Assembly: GCA_046329585.1 (NCBI GenBank) | Contig: JAXLUI010000002.1 | Span: 1,240,001-1,304,000 of the forward strand | Direction: 5' to 3' | From: DLKC01 sp002478885 | GTDB lineage: Bacteria; Bacteroidota; Bacteroidia; Chitinophagales; Chitinophagaceae | DNA: 64,000 nt | In this document: positions 9,431 through 17,876 of the stretch, one piece after another | Layout of the letters: each line of letters starts with the position of its first letter | Numbering within the stretch: the stretch's first letter is position 1 | Program-made: the position numbers and the translations under genes | The notes under the pieces: generated by a model | The model's input: only the letters and a program-made list of their open reading frames with translations | Told to the model about the DNA's origin: nothing | Databases searched by the model: none

Positions 9431-10444
9431 TTAATCCATATGCACCATTGCTTTTATTGTTCCAATTTCCGGGTTCAACAGCGATTCAAATTCCTCTTTC
9501 AGTTTATCAAAGGCAATGCGCTGCGTAATAAAATCAGCGGGTTTAATCAAGCCTTCTTCGATAGATTGCATCACATGCTTAAAATCCTTCCGCGTTGCAT
9601 TTCGGCTACTCATTAACGTTGTTTCCCGTTTGTGAAATTCCGGGTGCGAAAATATTAAATCAGCTTTTTGCAAGCCGATCAATACATATCTCCCTCCATG
9701 TGCAAGATACTGCAAGCTGTTATTAATTGCCTGCTGGTTACCCGTGCAATCGATTGTTACCGTTGGCATATCGCCATTTGTTATGGTAGCTAGCTGTTCG
9801 CTAACATTACCAGATTTTGCATTAATTACCTGTTCAACACCAGGTAATCTCCGGCAAAACCCGAGCCGCTGCTCATTCACGTCAACGACGATCACTTTGG
9901 CACCTGCAATTCCGGCAAAAGCAATCGTACCAAGCCCTATTGGGCCCGCACCTATCACCAGCACATACTCACCTGCCAGAACATTTGCTCTAGCAATACC
10001 ATGCGCGCCTATTGCCAGAGGTTCAATAAGAGCCAACGCATCTTCATCTAAACCATCGGCACGCAATAAAGAATAAGATGGCACAAGAAAATGATCGCGC
10101 AAGCCGCCATCAGTATGTACGCCGGCCACTTTTATACTGCTGCAACAATTGGGTTTTCCGTTTCTGCACGCGATACAGTTGCCACAGTTGAAATAAGGAA
10201 TAATAGTTACCAATTCACCGTTTGAAAAACCGGCTGCATCGGTATCAACAATTTCGGCAGCCAGTTCATGACCTAAAATACGCGGGTAGTTAAAATAGGG
10301 CTGTGTTCCTTCGTATGCATGCAGGTCTGTTCCGCAAATACCAACACGTTTTATTCTAAGCAACGCATGACCCTTTTGCATGGCGGGCGATTCAACGTCT
10401 TTGTATTCGAGCTTTCCCGGCTCGGTTAAAACCAGTGTCCGCAT
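9431..10444 (-). CDS. Zinc-dependent alcohol/polyol dehydrogenase
   Basis: The protein has 337 residues of the medium-chain dehydrogenase family. The catalytic zinc ligands are Cys37 in GICGTDLH and His59-Glu60 in LGHE. The structural zinc cysteines are at about 87, 90, 93 and 101 (CGNC, CRNGKPNC). The Rossmann motif is VIGAGPIGLGTIAFA. It resembles L-threonine/sorbitol/idonate-type dehydrogenases, and the exact substrate is not readable. In this cluster it could oxidise an aldonate or a 2-keto-3-deoxy acid of the 6-deoxysugar route. It lies between kdgK and a repeat element that separates it from the fucose-type genes. Confidence 0.8.
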   Translation of the reverse strand: MRTLVLTEPGKLEYKDVESPAMQKGHALLRIKRVGICGTDLHAYEGTQPYFNYPRILGHELAAEIVDTDAAGFSNGELVTIIPYFNCGNCIACRNGKPNCCSSIKVAGVHTDGGLRDHFLVPSYSLLRADGLDEDALALIEPLAIGAHGIARANVLAGEYVLVIGAGPIGLGTIAFAGIAGAKVIVVDVNEQRLGFCRRLPGVEQVINAKSGNVSEQLATITNGDMPTVTIDCTGNQQAINNSLQYLAHGGRYVLIGLQKADLIFSHPEFHKRETTLMSSRNATRKDFKHVMQSIEEGLIKPADFITQRIAFDKLKEEFESLLNPEIGTIKAMVHMD

Positions 10445-10465
10445 TTTTTAAAATATTTTTTTATT

Positions 10466-10545
10466 GCCAGCTTCAGTACTTGTGGCATCGTCCCTTGCGT
10501 CGCACTCTTGTGCATAAGCACTACATTGTGCAGCGCATAAATATT
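10466..10545. repeat. Palindromic repeat element E4 (left arm clear)
   Basis: GGCATCGTCCCTTGCGTCGC starts at 10484 and continues ACTCTTGTGCA. The preceding TTATTGCCAGCTTCA is the outer end. The right arm is degraded (GTGCAGCGCAT at 10528-10538). The copy lies between the SDR and Zn-dehydrogenase genes. Confidence 0.75.
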
Positions 10546-10554
10546 TATTGTTGC

Positions 10555-11343
10555 TCATGCATTGGCAAGCGCGCGGTCTAAATGAACATAGCCGCCATCA
10601 ACATGAATTAACTGTCCCGTGGTATGACTTGATTTTCCACTGAGCAAAAAAGCAACTGCATTGGCAATTTCTTCCGCGGTTGTCATCCTGTTTTCCAAAG
10701 GAATGTTTTTCACAATAGATGCCAATTTTTCTTCCGGGTTAGACAGCGAGTTGATCCATTTTTCATATAACGGGGTCCAGCATTCAGCCACCACAACAGC
10801 GTTTACCCGAATGCCATACTTCAGTAATTCAACAGCCCATTCTCTCGTCAACGCATTACGGCCTCCGTTAGCCGCAGCATAAGCTGAAGTTCCCCCCTGG
10901 CCTGTCTCTGCAGTTTTCGAGGTTATATTTACAATCGAGCCTTTTGATTGTTTTAATGCTGGTAATGCATAATGGGCCATGAGATAATAATGCACCACAT
11001 TCTTGTGCAGTGAGGCCATAAAACCTTCATAACTGCCACTCTCGAGGCCAACCCCGTCATTAACACCGGCGTTATTTACAAGGCCATCGATCCTGCCATA
11101 TTTTTCCAATACAGATTTTACCGCCAGTTCACTTGACGCAGGGTCGGTTAACTCAGCAACCACCTGGAATACCTCTGCCCCCAACGCAGCTACTTCGGCC
11201 TGTGTCTTCAAATTGTCGGCTTCACTGCGGCCAACAATAACAGGGATGGCTCCTTCTGCCGCAAGCACTTTAACAATACCCTCGCCAATTCCCTTTGCAG
11301 CACCGGTAACGATGATCACTTTATCTTTTAATTGCAGGTCCAT
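10555..11343 (-). CDS. SDR of L-fucose dehydrogenase type, catalytic Lys replaced
   Basis: The protein has 262 residues of the classical short-chain dehydrogenase family. The cofactor motif is TGAAKGIGEG (residues 13-22), with NNAG at 90-93 and the catalytic Ser near residue 142 (NITSKT). The active-site segment reads SAYAAANGG: Tyr155 is present but the expected Lys at +4 is Asn (AAC codon, checked in the sequence). The C-terminal HVDGGYVHLDRAL end resembles bacterial L-fucose dehydrogenases such as the Campylobacter fucose-locus enzyme. The expected reaction is L-fucose (or a relative) to its lactone. It is followed 16 bases later by the lactonase gene. Activity is uncertain because of the substitution. 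Confidence 0.78.
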   Translation of the reverse strand: MDLQLKDKVIIVTGAAKGIGEGIVKVLAAEGAIPVIVGRSEADNLKTQAEVAALGAEVFQVVAELTDPASSELAVKSVLEKYGRIDGLVNNAGVNDGVGLESGSYEGFMASLHKNVVHYYLMAHYALPALKQSKGSIVNITSKTAETGQGGTSAYAAANGGRNALTREWAVELLKYGIRVNAVVVAECWTPLYEKWINSLSNPEEKLASIVKNIPLENRMTTAEEIANAVAFLLSGKSSHTTGQLIHVDGGYVHLDRALANA

Positions 11344-11358
11344 AATATGTTTTCAAAT

Positions 11359-12198
11359 TTATAAATGGTAGAATAACGAAGCATTGCCTCCGAAAAAAGC
11401 ATCCTTTTCACCTGCTGTAAACGATGAAAAATATTTTTTTACAATGCCCAGCATTTTCTCATACGATGCCGCCACAAGGCATACAGGCCAGTCTGAGCCA
11501 TACATGATGCGCTTTATTCCGAAGGTGTTTACAATAACATCGAGATAAGGATAAAAATCTTCCACTTTCCATGACTGCCAATTTGCTTCTGTAACCATTC
11601 CGGATATTTTACAATATACATTTTCAAAACAGGCCAGCTCCTCCATATCTTTTTTCCATTGATGAATAATTCCATCTTTTATCTGCGGTTTCGCTATATG
11701 GTCAATCACAAATTTTTGATGCGGAAATGCGGAAACAAATTCGGGGATATATTTTAACTGGTCGTGATAAATTAAAATATCGTAGCTGAACCGGAATTTT
11801 TCCAGGAGACCAATACCGCGCATAAATGCAGGCTTCAACATCAACGACCTATCGCTTTCGCCTTGCAACACATGCCGAAAGCCTTTCATCTTTGAAAAAC
11901 CCGAATAAAAAGCAAGTCTCTCTTCCACACTATTAGCCTGCAGGTCGACCCATCCCACGATGCCTTTGATAAATTCAGCCTGTTCTGCATTATGCAAGTG
12001 AAATACATTCTCCTTTTCTGATTGATCTGATTGCACCACCACTGAACCTGCGAACCCATTCTGTTTTAACAAAAGCTCCAGGTCAACCGGATAAAAATCT
12101 TTTTGTATAACCGACATTTCATCGTTAATCCAACTGTCCCTTACGGGATCAAATTTCCAGAAATGCTGGTGTGAATCGATGTACGGAATTTCATTCAT
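11359..12198 (-). CDS. L-fuconolactonase/rhamnonolactonase-type amidohydrolase
   Basis: The protein has 279 residues of the amidohydrolase_2 family (COG3618). It starts with the metal-binding IDSHQHFWKFDP segment (HxH near residues 10-12). It also has FVIDHIAKPQI (metal His) and MYGSDWPVCL (catalytic Asp) near the C-terminus. This family hydrolyses 6-deoxysugar lactones such as L-fucono-1,5-lactone to the aldonate. Its place directly downstream of a mutarotase and upstream of the fucose-type SDR in one operon strongly suggests that role. The spacing to neighbours is 15-17 bases. Confidence 0.88.
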   Translation of the reverse strand: MNEIPYIDSHQHFWKFDPVRDSWINDEMSVIQKDFYPVDLELLLKQNGFAGSVVVQSDQSEKENVFHLHNAEQAEFIKGIVGWVDLQANSVEERLAFYSGFSKMKGFRHVLQGESDRSLMLKPAFMRGIGLLEKFRFSYDILIYHDQLKYIPEFVSAFPHQKFVIDHIAKPQIKDGIIHQWKKDMEELACFENVYCKISGMVTEANWQSWKVEDFYPYLDVIVNTFGIKRIMYGSDWPVCLVAASYEKMLGIVKKYFSSFTAGEKDAFFGGNASLFYHL

Positions 12199-12215
12199 TT
12201 GCCAGGTCAGCTTTA

Positions 12216-12557
12216 TTATTTCAGGCTAAATATTTTTTCCATCAGCATCCACTTCTCCCCTTGTTTTGCTGCAGGTAATGCCTGCTGGTATTTCCACATA
12301 AGTTGTTCCCATTCCTGCACTTTTTCATTTGCAGCATCTGCTTTAGCTTTTGCGCCAAATGAAAAACCACCTGTCGTCTCCATGATCATAAAAAGCCTGT
12401 TGCCTGTTCTATAGATCTCCATCTGGACAATACCTGAATCAGTTATGCTTCTTAGTATTTCAGGCCAGACATCTTGGTGGTAAGTTTCGTACTCCGCTAT
12501 CAACTGCTGATCTTCTTTCAGATCAAGTGCTAAACAATATCTTTTTGTTTCAACCAT
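12216..12557 (-). CDS. L-rhamnose/L-fucose mutarotase (RhaM family)
   Basis: The protein has 113 residues, the standard size of the DUF718/RhaM family. It contains the family segments RYCLALDL, YHQDVWPEI (active-site His) and an aromatic C-terminal tail with WEQLMWKYQ. The family interconverts alpha and beta anomers of L-rhamnose or, in the fucose loci of Campylobacter and others, L-fucose. The gene lies between the lactonase and fucP genes in the same direction, so L-fucose is the more likely substrate. It is cytoplasmic with no signal peptide. Confidence 0.87.
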   Translation of the reverse strand: MVETKRYCLALDLKEDQQLIAEYETYHQDVWPEILRSITDSGIVQMEIYRTGNRLFMIMETTGGFSFGAKAKADAANEKVQEWEQLMWKYQQALPAAKQGEKWMLMEKIFSLK

Positions 12558-12620
12558 GATAGTATTGATTTATCTGATCAACCTGATTTATTCAGTAAAA
12601 CAATGCTCATTAACGTTCAG

Positions 12621-12680
12621 AACGTTGAAGTGAGTGACACAACCGGCGACGCCATGAAATGCCGGTGCCGGCTTCCAAAA
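12621..12680. repeat. Palindromic repeat element E5 (right arm, second type)
   Basis: GTGAGTGACACAACCGGCGA starts at 12630 and continues CGCCATG, preceded by GTTCAGAACGTTGAA. The outer end GCCGGTGCCGGCTTCCAAAA reaches 12680. It ends five bases before the end of the fucP reading frame. No left arm is visible. Confidence 0.78.
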
Positions 12681-12684
12681 CTCT

Positions 12685-13941
12685 CTAAACCGTTTCCATT
12701 GCTTTTATTTTGTGGCCTCTCCAGCCAAAATATAATATTACCGCGAAGCAAAAAACGGGTACTATATATGCCGACTGAATACTTCCGGTTGCATCTGAGA
12801 TCAAGCCCATAATCGGGGCTATTACACCGCCACCGATGATTGACATAACAAGGAATGATGAGGCAATTTTTGTTTCTTCTCCAAGCCCTTTTATGCCGAG
12901 TGCAAAGATTGTCGGGAACATAATCGACATGAAGAATGGTGTTGCCATCACTGCGTACACCGAATACTGATTGTGGTTTACCAATGCAAACACAATTAAT
13001 AGTATACTGATTACTGCATATAAGGTTAACAGCTTTGCAGGCTTTATAAAGCGCATAAAAAATGTGCCGGCAAACCTTCCTACCATAAAACCCACCATAG
13101 CGATAGAACCCCACCAATACCCAGCGTCTTTTTCCGGCAAGTCCATTAAATATTTTGAAAACCTTACAAAGAAACTCCCAACACCAACCTGAGAACCTAC
13201 ATAACAAAACTCTGCGAACACAGCCCACCTGACATGACTGAACTTAAACACATTCAAAGAAAATTTTGTACCGTGTGCGGCGCTGTCATCCTCTTTTACT
13301 TCGGGCAACTTGGTAACAGCGAAGAGTAGTATTACAATAATAATCACGCAGCCGATAACGAGGTAAGGTATTTTAACGGTAGATGCTTCAGCATTAAGAT
13401 AAGCATTAAGCTGCTCAGGCGACATACCCTGCAATTCTTCTTTGGTATGTTCAACGCCGGAAAAAATAAACCTGCTGCCAATAAGTGGTGCAACGAATGC
13501 TCCAACACCATTAAATGATTGAGCAAAGTTTAAACGCTGTTCGGCAGTTGATGGATCACCGAGCACCGTGGCGTAAGGATTAGCTATAGTTTCCAGAAAT
13601 GTTGCACCACATGCTGCAACAAAAAGTGCAAAGAGAAAAAACCAATATTGTCTTACATCAGCGGCAGGAATAAAAAGTAATGATCCCACAGCGAATAAGG
13701 AAAGACCGAATATTATTCCCTTCTTATAACCCCAGCGATGTATAAATAAACCTGCAGGAATTGCCGCTAGAAAATAACCCAGATAAACAGCAGAATCGAT
13801 AAATGATGATTGCGTATCACTAAGCTGACAGGCCTTTTTTAAATGCGGAATCAAGATTGGATTCATATTGTGCAGAAAGGCCCATAAAAAAAACAGCGAA
13901 CAGATAAGTATAAAAGGCAGCAGATAGTTATTCTTTTGCAT
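12685..13941 (-). CDS. fucP: L-fucose:H+ symporter, FucP family
   Basis: The protein has 418 residues with about 12 hydrophobic segments, a major facilitator of the FHS/FucP type. The N-terminal segment FFLWAFLHNMNPILIPHLKKACQLS and the FLETIANPYATVLGDP segment are typical of FucP. It imports L-fucose (or a related hexose) across the inner membrane with protons. It is the first gene of the minus-strand cluster, and a 9-base inverted repeat lies in the upstream divergent region. A repeat element separates it from the mutarotase gene, so it may be partly uncoupled in expression. Confidence 0.88.
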   Translation of the reverse strand: MQKNNYLLPFILICSLFFLWAFLHNMNPILIPHLKKACQLSDTQSSFIDSAVYLGYFLAAIPAGLFIHRWGYKKGIIFGLSLFAVGSLLFIPAADVRQYWFFLFALFVAACGATFLETIANPYATVLGDPSTAEQRLNFAQSFNGVGAFVAPLIGSRFIFSGVEHTKEELQGMSPEQLNAYLNAEASTVKIPYLVIGCVIIIVILLFAVTKLPEVKEDDSAAHGTKFSLNVFKFSHVRWAVFAEFCYVGSQVGVGSFFVRFSKYLMDLPEKDAGYWWGSIAMVGFMVGRFAGTFFMRFIKPAKLLTLYAVISILLIVFALVNHNQYSVYAVMATPFFMSIMFPTIFALGIKGLGEETKIASSFLVMSIIGGGVIAPIMGLISDATGSIQSAYIVPVFCFAVILYFGWRGHKIKAMETV

Positions 13942-13954
13942 GTTGGTCAGGTTG

Positions 13955-14016
13955 CTTACGTTAGAAATATAATTGTTGATTGTTCACTTTAAGAAGGCGA
14001 CTAAAGTTAACGTAAG
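13955..14016. promoter_or_regulatory. Inverted repeat upstream of fucP, candidate operator pair
   Basis: CTTACGTTA at 13955-13963 and its exact reverse complement TAACGTAAG at 14008-14016, 44 bases apart, lie 14-75 bases upstream of the fucP start codon and before csaA. The half-sites are close to the palindrome TTACGTAA. They could bind a sugar-responsive repressor or activator. No regulator gene is adjacent. Confidence 0.35.
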
Positions 14017-14092
14017 AAACTAAATTGCCACTTAATTTTATAAAAATAAATACTGCAGTACAGTTACGCTATAACAATAAATAACTAAACAT

Positions 14093-14434
14093 ATGAGTGA
14101 TGCACTCATTAGCTGGAGCGATTTCGAAAAGGTCGACATAAGAAGCGGCACTATCATTGAAGTGAATGACTTCCCCAAAGCAAGAAAGCCTGCGTACCAG
14201 CTTGTCATTGACTTTGGGCCACTGGGTATCAAAAAATCATCTGCGCAGTTAACGCACCATTATCGAAAAGAAGCGCTGATCAATAAACAGGTTGTTGCCG
14301 TTGTAAATTTCCCGATGAAGCAAATTGCCAGTTTCTTCAGTGAATGCCTGCTACTTGGCGTATATGATGAAAACAACGACGTTGTTTTATTAAAACCCGA
14401 CAAACCGGTGACGAATGGACAGAAGATCGGGTAA
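14093..14434 (+). CDS. csaA: CsaA-type tRNA-binding domain protein
   Basis: The protein has 113 residues, a standalone EMAP-II/tRNA-binding OB domain as in CsaA and the MetG C-terminus. The segments FEKVDIRSGTIIEV, YQLVIDFG, KKSSAQLTHHY and VVNFPMKQIA are diagnostic. CsaA is reported to bind tRNA and to act as an export-related chaperone in Bacillus. It is cytoplasmic. It diverges from fucP and is followed by a strong hairpin shared with the convergent aldo/keto reductase gene. Confidence 0.9.
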   Translation: MSDALISWSDFEKVDIRSGTIIEVNDFPKARKPAYQLVIDFGPLGIKKSSAQLTHHYRKEALINKQVVAVVNFPMKQIASFFSECLLLGVYDENNDVVLLKPDKPVTNGQKIG

Positions 14435-14456
14435 GTTCCCATGAACGGTAATCCGT

Positions 14457-14499
14457 AAAAATAAAGCGTGAGACTAATGCAATCTCACGCTTTATTTTT
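14457..14499. terminator. Bidirectional terminator between csaA and the aldo/keto reductase
   Basis: A long stem AAAATAAAGCGTGAGA / TCTCACGCTTTATTTT with a nine-base loop is bordered by A and T tracts on both sides. It serves both convergent genes. Confidence 0.9.
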
Positions 14500-14516
14500 A
14501 TTTTCAACCAATTGAT

Positions 14517-15512
14517 CTATGATCTCAATATCTTTTCAATTGCTGCCAGTTCTTCCGATGTAAATGCGAGATTATCTAATGCTCCAAGATTATTATCCAA
14601 TTGCTGAACAGAGCTTGCACCAATTAACACAGTGGTAACACGTCTATCTTTCAACAACCATGCAAGTGCCATTTGCGCCAGTGATTGTCCGCGTTTTTTA
14701 GCAAGATCGTTTAAGTCAATAATTTTATGTAGTTTCTCTTCAGTTATCTCACCCGCCTTTAAAAAACCCCATGATTTTGCCGCACGTGAATCTTCGGGTA
14801 TGCCTTTCAGGTAACGGTCGGTTAGTAACCCTTGTGCCAAAGGTGAGAATGGAATACAACCCACTCCATATTCACCAAGCACATCAAGCAACCCCGCTTC
14901 CGCATCTCTTACAAACATGGAATATTTTGGTTGGTGTATTAAACATGGCGTACCCAAACTCTTTAAAATTTCGATAGCCTTTTTTGCCTGCACAGCGTCA
15001 TAGTTGGATAGGCCAATATACAAAGCTTTGCCTTGCCGCACGATCGTATCAAGTGCCATCATCGTTTCTTCAAGAGGCGTGTTTGGATCGGGCCGATGCG
15101 AATAAAATATATCTACATAGTCGAGGCCCATGCGTTTAAGGCTTTGATTGCAACTGGATATCAAATATTTCCTGGAGCCCCATTCGCCGTAGGGCCCCGG
15201 CCACATCAGGTAGCCAGCTTTTGAAGAAATGATCAACTCATCACGCAGGTAGCCGGGAAAATCTTTGGCCAGCATGATGCCGAAGTTTTCTTCCGCCGAA
15301 CCCGGAACGGGACCATAATTATTTGCAAGATCAAAATGTGTAATACCCCGGTCAAATGCGCGGCGCACGATAGCCCGTCCATTTTCAAAAACATCAACGG
15401 AGCCGAAATTATGCCACAGTCCGAGCGATATGGCAGGCAATTGTAAACCACTGTTGCCACAACGGTTATATTTCATTGAGTCGTAACGGTCAGATGAAGG
15501 AACGTAAGCCAT
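14517..15512 (-). CDS. Aldo/keto reductase, YghZ (GAP reductase) type
   Basis: The protein has 331 residues of the AKR fold. The catalytic tetrad is readable: Asp61 and Tyr66 in FDLANNYG, Lys98 in IISSKAGY and His139 in IFYSHRPD. The SKAGYLMWPGPYGEWGSRKYL insert is characteristic of the YghZ/L-glyceraldehyde-3-phosphate reductase subgroup. It probably reduces small aldehydes such as glyceraldehyde phosphate or methylglyoxal with NADPH. It is a single gene, convergent with csaA. A pair of repeat arms fills the space upstream. Confidence 0.88.
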   Translation of the reverse strand: MAYVPSSDRYDSMKYNRCGNSGLQLPAISLGLWHNFGSVDVFENGRAIVRRAFDRGITHFDLANNYGPVPGSAEENFGIMLAKDFPGYLRDELIISSKAGYLMWPGPYGEWGSRKYLISSCNQSLKRMGLDYVDIFYSHRPDPNTPLEETMMALDTIVRQGKALYIGLSNYDAVQAKKAIEILKSLGTPCLIHQPKYSMFVRDAEAGLLDVLGEYGVGCIPFSPLAQGLLTDRYLKGIPEDSRAAKSWGFLKAGEITEEKLHKIIDLNDLAKKRGQSLAQMALAWLLKDRRVTTVLIGASSVQQLDNNLGALDNLAFTSEELAAIEKILRS

Positions 15513-15611
15513 AGAGAAAGTTTTAGTGTAATTGTTAGAGGACTGTAAAGGTAGAGCAGAAACGATCTGCTGCTTAAAATTTGAAAGCCTAATCTTTAAC
15601 TGATATGAATA

Positions 15612-15814
15612 TTTTTTTACCCGGCTGCAGTGCTGCTATTAAGCTTTGCTTGCGTCGCACTCTTGTACTGTTGATTCGTGAATGGGCAAGTGTGAACGAC
15701 CGGCGAGAACTCGCACATTTTCTTTCATGATTCACGATTGCTGCATATAGTTCTGAACGGTGCAGTGAGTGACACAACCGGCGATGCCACAGGGAACAAA
15801 AGCCGGAAAAAAAA
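15612..15814. repeat. Palindromic repeat element E6 (mixed arm types)
   Basis: It begins with a T tract and ACCCGGCTG (15612-15627). The left arm CTTGCGTCGCACTCTTGTAC is at 15649-15668. The right arm GTGAGTGACACAACCGGCGA starts at 15765 and ends in TGCCAC. AAAAGCCGG and an A tract close it at 15798-15814. The centre has a separate CGTGAAT / ATTCACG inverted repeat. The 15513-15848 gap holds nothing else that I can see. Confidence 0.9.
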
Positions 15815-15848
15815 TAAATTTTGGAGTAGAGAAAAATGCGACTATGAA

Positions 15849-17279
15849 CTACAGACTTTTTACTTCGTTCACCAATTGCTGTAATACAGATTTTGCATCA
15901 CCAAATAGCATCGATGTTTTCTGGCGGAAAAAGAGTTCGTTTTCAATGCCTGCATAACCAGGCTTCATAGACCGCTTGTTAACGACAACCATTTTTGCTT
16001 CTTCCACTTCCAGGATAGGCATACCATAAATCGGGGAATCGGGGTCTGTTTTGGCAGCCGGATTTACAACATCGTTAGCACCAAGTACAAGGACGACGTC
16101 GGTAGATTTAAATTCATCATTAGCATGCTCCATTTCAAGCAATTTATCATAACTCACATCGGCCTCGGCAAGTAGTACGTTCATATGCCCCGGCATACGG
16201 CCCGCCACGGGATGAATCGCATATTTTACTTCTACGCCTTTTTCTTCCAGCATTTTTTCCAGTTCATGGCACACGTGCTGAGCCTGCGCGACTGCCAGTC
16301 CATACCCTGGAACGATCATTACCTTTCGCGCATAACTCATAGCCACTGCGCAATCGCTAACGGAAATTTCTTTGTAGTTGCCGGCTGCTTTTTGAGCAGT
16401 AGCGTGCGTAGGTGTTGCACCAAATGAACCGATCAACACATTCTTTAACGAACGGTTCATAGCCTTACACATGAGTATAGTCAACAGCGTTCCGGCAGCG
16501 CCCACAAGAATGCCGCCGGTAAGCATTAGTTTGTTGTCATACAAAAATCCACCACAGGCAGCAGCAACACCGGTGAACGAGTTAAGCAATGAAATTACAA
16601 CGGGCATATCTGCGCCACCGATGGGTAACACAAAGAGCACTCCGTACGTAAGTGCAAGGGAAAACACGCCATAAAACAACAGGTGAAAAATGTTTTCGGG
16701 AGGAGCGACTACCAACCATGTTGCGCTGAGTAATACCAAACCTAACAGCAGCAGGTTAAAAATGTGTTGGCCCTTGAATGCATAATCTTTGAATTTACCA
16801 TTCAGTTTGCCCCATGCTACAATACTTCCTGCAAATGAAACGGACCCGATGATAAGTCCCGACATGATAATTACAACTGTAGTTTTATCAAGATCGTAGA
16901 GCATTGCAGGGTTTCCGGTTTCATACCCTCTTACCAGGTGATTGAACTCAACGATAGAAATCAATGCTGCACATGCGCCACCCATACCATTGAACAAGCT
17001 CACCATTTCAGGCATCGCGGTCATCTTTACCTTCTTCGCTGCCAGTGTACCAACAACTGCGCCGATGACGATGCCTGCAAATATCCATGCGTAGTTATGT
17101 AGTGATTTACCTTCTTCGTCTTTGTATAAAAAGATGGTGCCGAGAATAGCGATGGTCATACCCGAAGCCGCGATAAGGTTACCTTTTCTCGCGCTATCAG
17201 GATTTGACAGCATCTTCAACCCCAGTATAAACGTTACTGAGCCAATGAGGTAAAAAACGGTTAGAATATTTATTTCCAT
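15849..17279 (-). CDS. pntB: Proton-translocating transhydrogenase, beta subunit
   Basis: The protein has 476 residues, the normal size for PntB. About nine membrane segments occupy the N-terminal two thirds (FNGMGGACAALIS and GADMPVVISLLNSFTGVAAA are family landmarks). The C-terminal NADP-binding domain has VPGYGLAVAQAQH, HPVAGRMPGHMNVLLAEA and VLGANDVVNPAAKTDPDSPIYGMPIL. It exchanges hydride between NADH and NADP coupled to proton movement at the inner membrane. The gene is last in a three-gene operon after pntA1 and pntA2. Confidence 0.95.
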   Translation of the reverse strand: MEINILTVFYLIGSVTFILGLKMLSNPDSARKGNLIAASGMTIAILGTIFLYKDEEGKSLHNYAWIFAGIVIGAVVGTLAAKKVKMTAMPEMVSLFNGMGGACAALISIVEFNHLVRGYETGNPAMLYDLDKTTVVIIMSGLIIGSVSFAGSIVAWGKLNGKFKDYAFKGQHIFNLLLLGLVLLSATWLVVAPPENIFHLLFYGVFSLALTYGVLFVLPIGGADMPVVISLLNSFTGVAAACGGFLYDNKLMLTGGILVGAAGTLLTILMCKAMNRSLKNVLIGSFGATPTHATAQKAAGNYKEISVSDCAVAMSYARKVMIVPGYGLAVAQAQHVCHELEKMLEEKGVEVKYAIHPVAGRMPGHMNVLLAEADVSYDKLLEMEHANDEFKSTDVVLVLGANDVVNPAAKTDPDSPIYGMPILEVEEAKMVVVNKRSMKPGYAGIENELFFRQKTSMLFGDAKSVLQQLVNEVKSL

Positions 17280-17346
17280 GCCCTAAATCCCCGCAGGGAC
17301 CTTTGATTTTTTAAGAATTGTTTTCATTTGCTTTTGAAGCCCTTAG

Positions 17347-17679
17347 CTAAGCACCTTTTGGCGTTTGAGGCTTTTCTTTTTTCCTGAACATCTCGAGCAT
17401 CCTGTCTGTAACAACAAAGCCGCCAACAACATTAAGTGTTCCGAGAATAACAGCAAGAAAACCCAGGATTAAAGCGAGATAATTGTCGCTTTCTGCTTTT
17501 CCCATTACAATAATGGCACCGATGATCACCACGCCATGTATCGCATTGGCACCGCTCATAAGTGGCGTATGCAAAACACTCGGCACACGCCCGATTACTT
17601 CAATGCCCAGAAACACCATTAATATTACTATGTAGATGTATTCCTGGTGCCCATAAATCCACGAAAGAAAGTTTTCCAT
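17347..17679 (-). CDS. pntA2: Transhydrogenase alpha subunit, membrane part
   Basis: The protein has 110 residues with about three hydrophobic helices. It corresponds to the C-terminal membrane domain of the E. coli PntA chain, here a separate polypeptide. The HTPLMSGANAIHGVVIIGAI segment is the hallmark of this subunit. It joins PntB in the proton channel. It lies 67 bases upstream of pntB and 197 bases downstream of pntA1. Confidence 0.93.
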   Translation of the reverse strand: MENFLSWIYGHQEYIYIVILMVFLGIEVIGRVPSVLHTPLMSGANAIHGVVIIGAIIVMGKAESDNYLALILGFLAVILGTLNVVGGFVVTDRMLEMFRKKEKPQTPKGA

Positions 17680-17765
17680 AAAGCTTTTTTATTTTTCTCC
17701 TGAAGAAGAAATTATTTATGCCAATTAACAGTTTTATTCAATGCTCCTAAACTCATTACAGTATA

Positions 17766-17791
17766 AGTGAGTAATGCCGGATAATCCGGCA
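17766..17791. repeat. Short palindrome, possible repeat-family relic
   Basis: TGCCGGATAATCCGGCA at 17775-17791 is a near-perfect palindrome. It is preceded by ACAGTATAAGTGAGTAA, close to the ACAGTACAAGTGAGTGAC of repeat copy E15. It may be a decayed copy or an mRNA hairpin between pntA1 and pntA2. Confidence 0.35.
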
Positions 17792-17876
17792 CTATAGCAC
17801 AACAGGCAATGGTAATTGTACAGGTGCCGGTTAACAAATACCATCAGTTGACAACAAGTTCAGCGTTGGAAACTGA

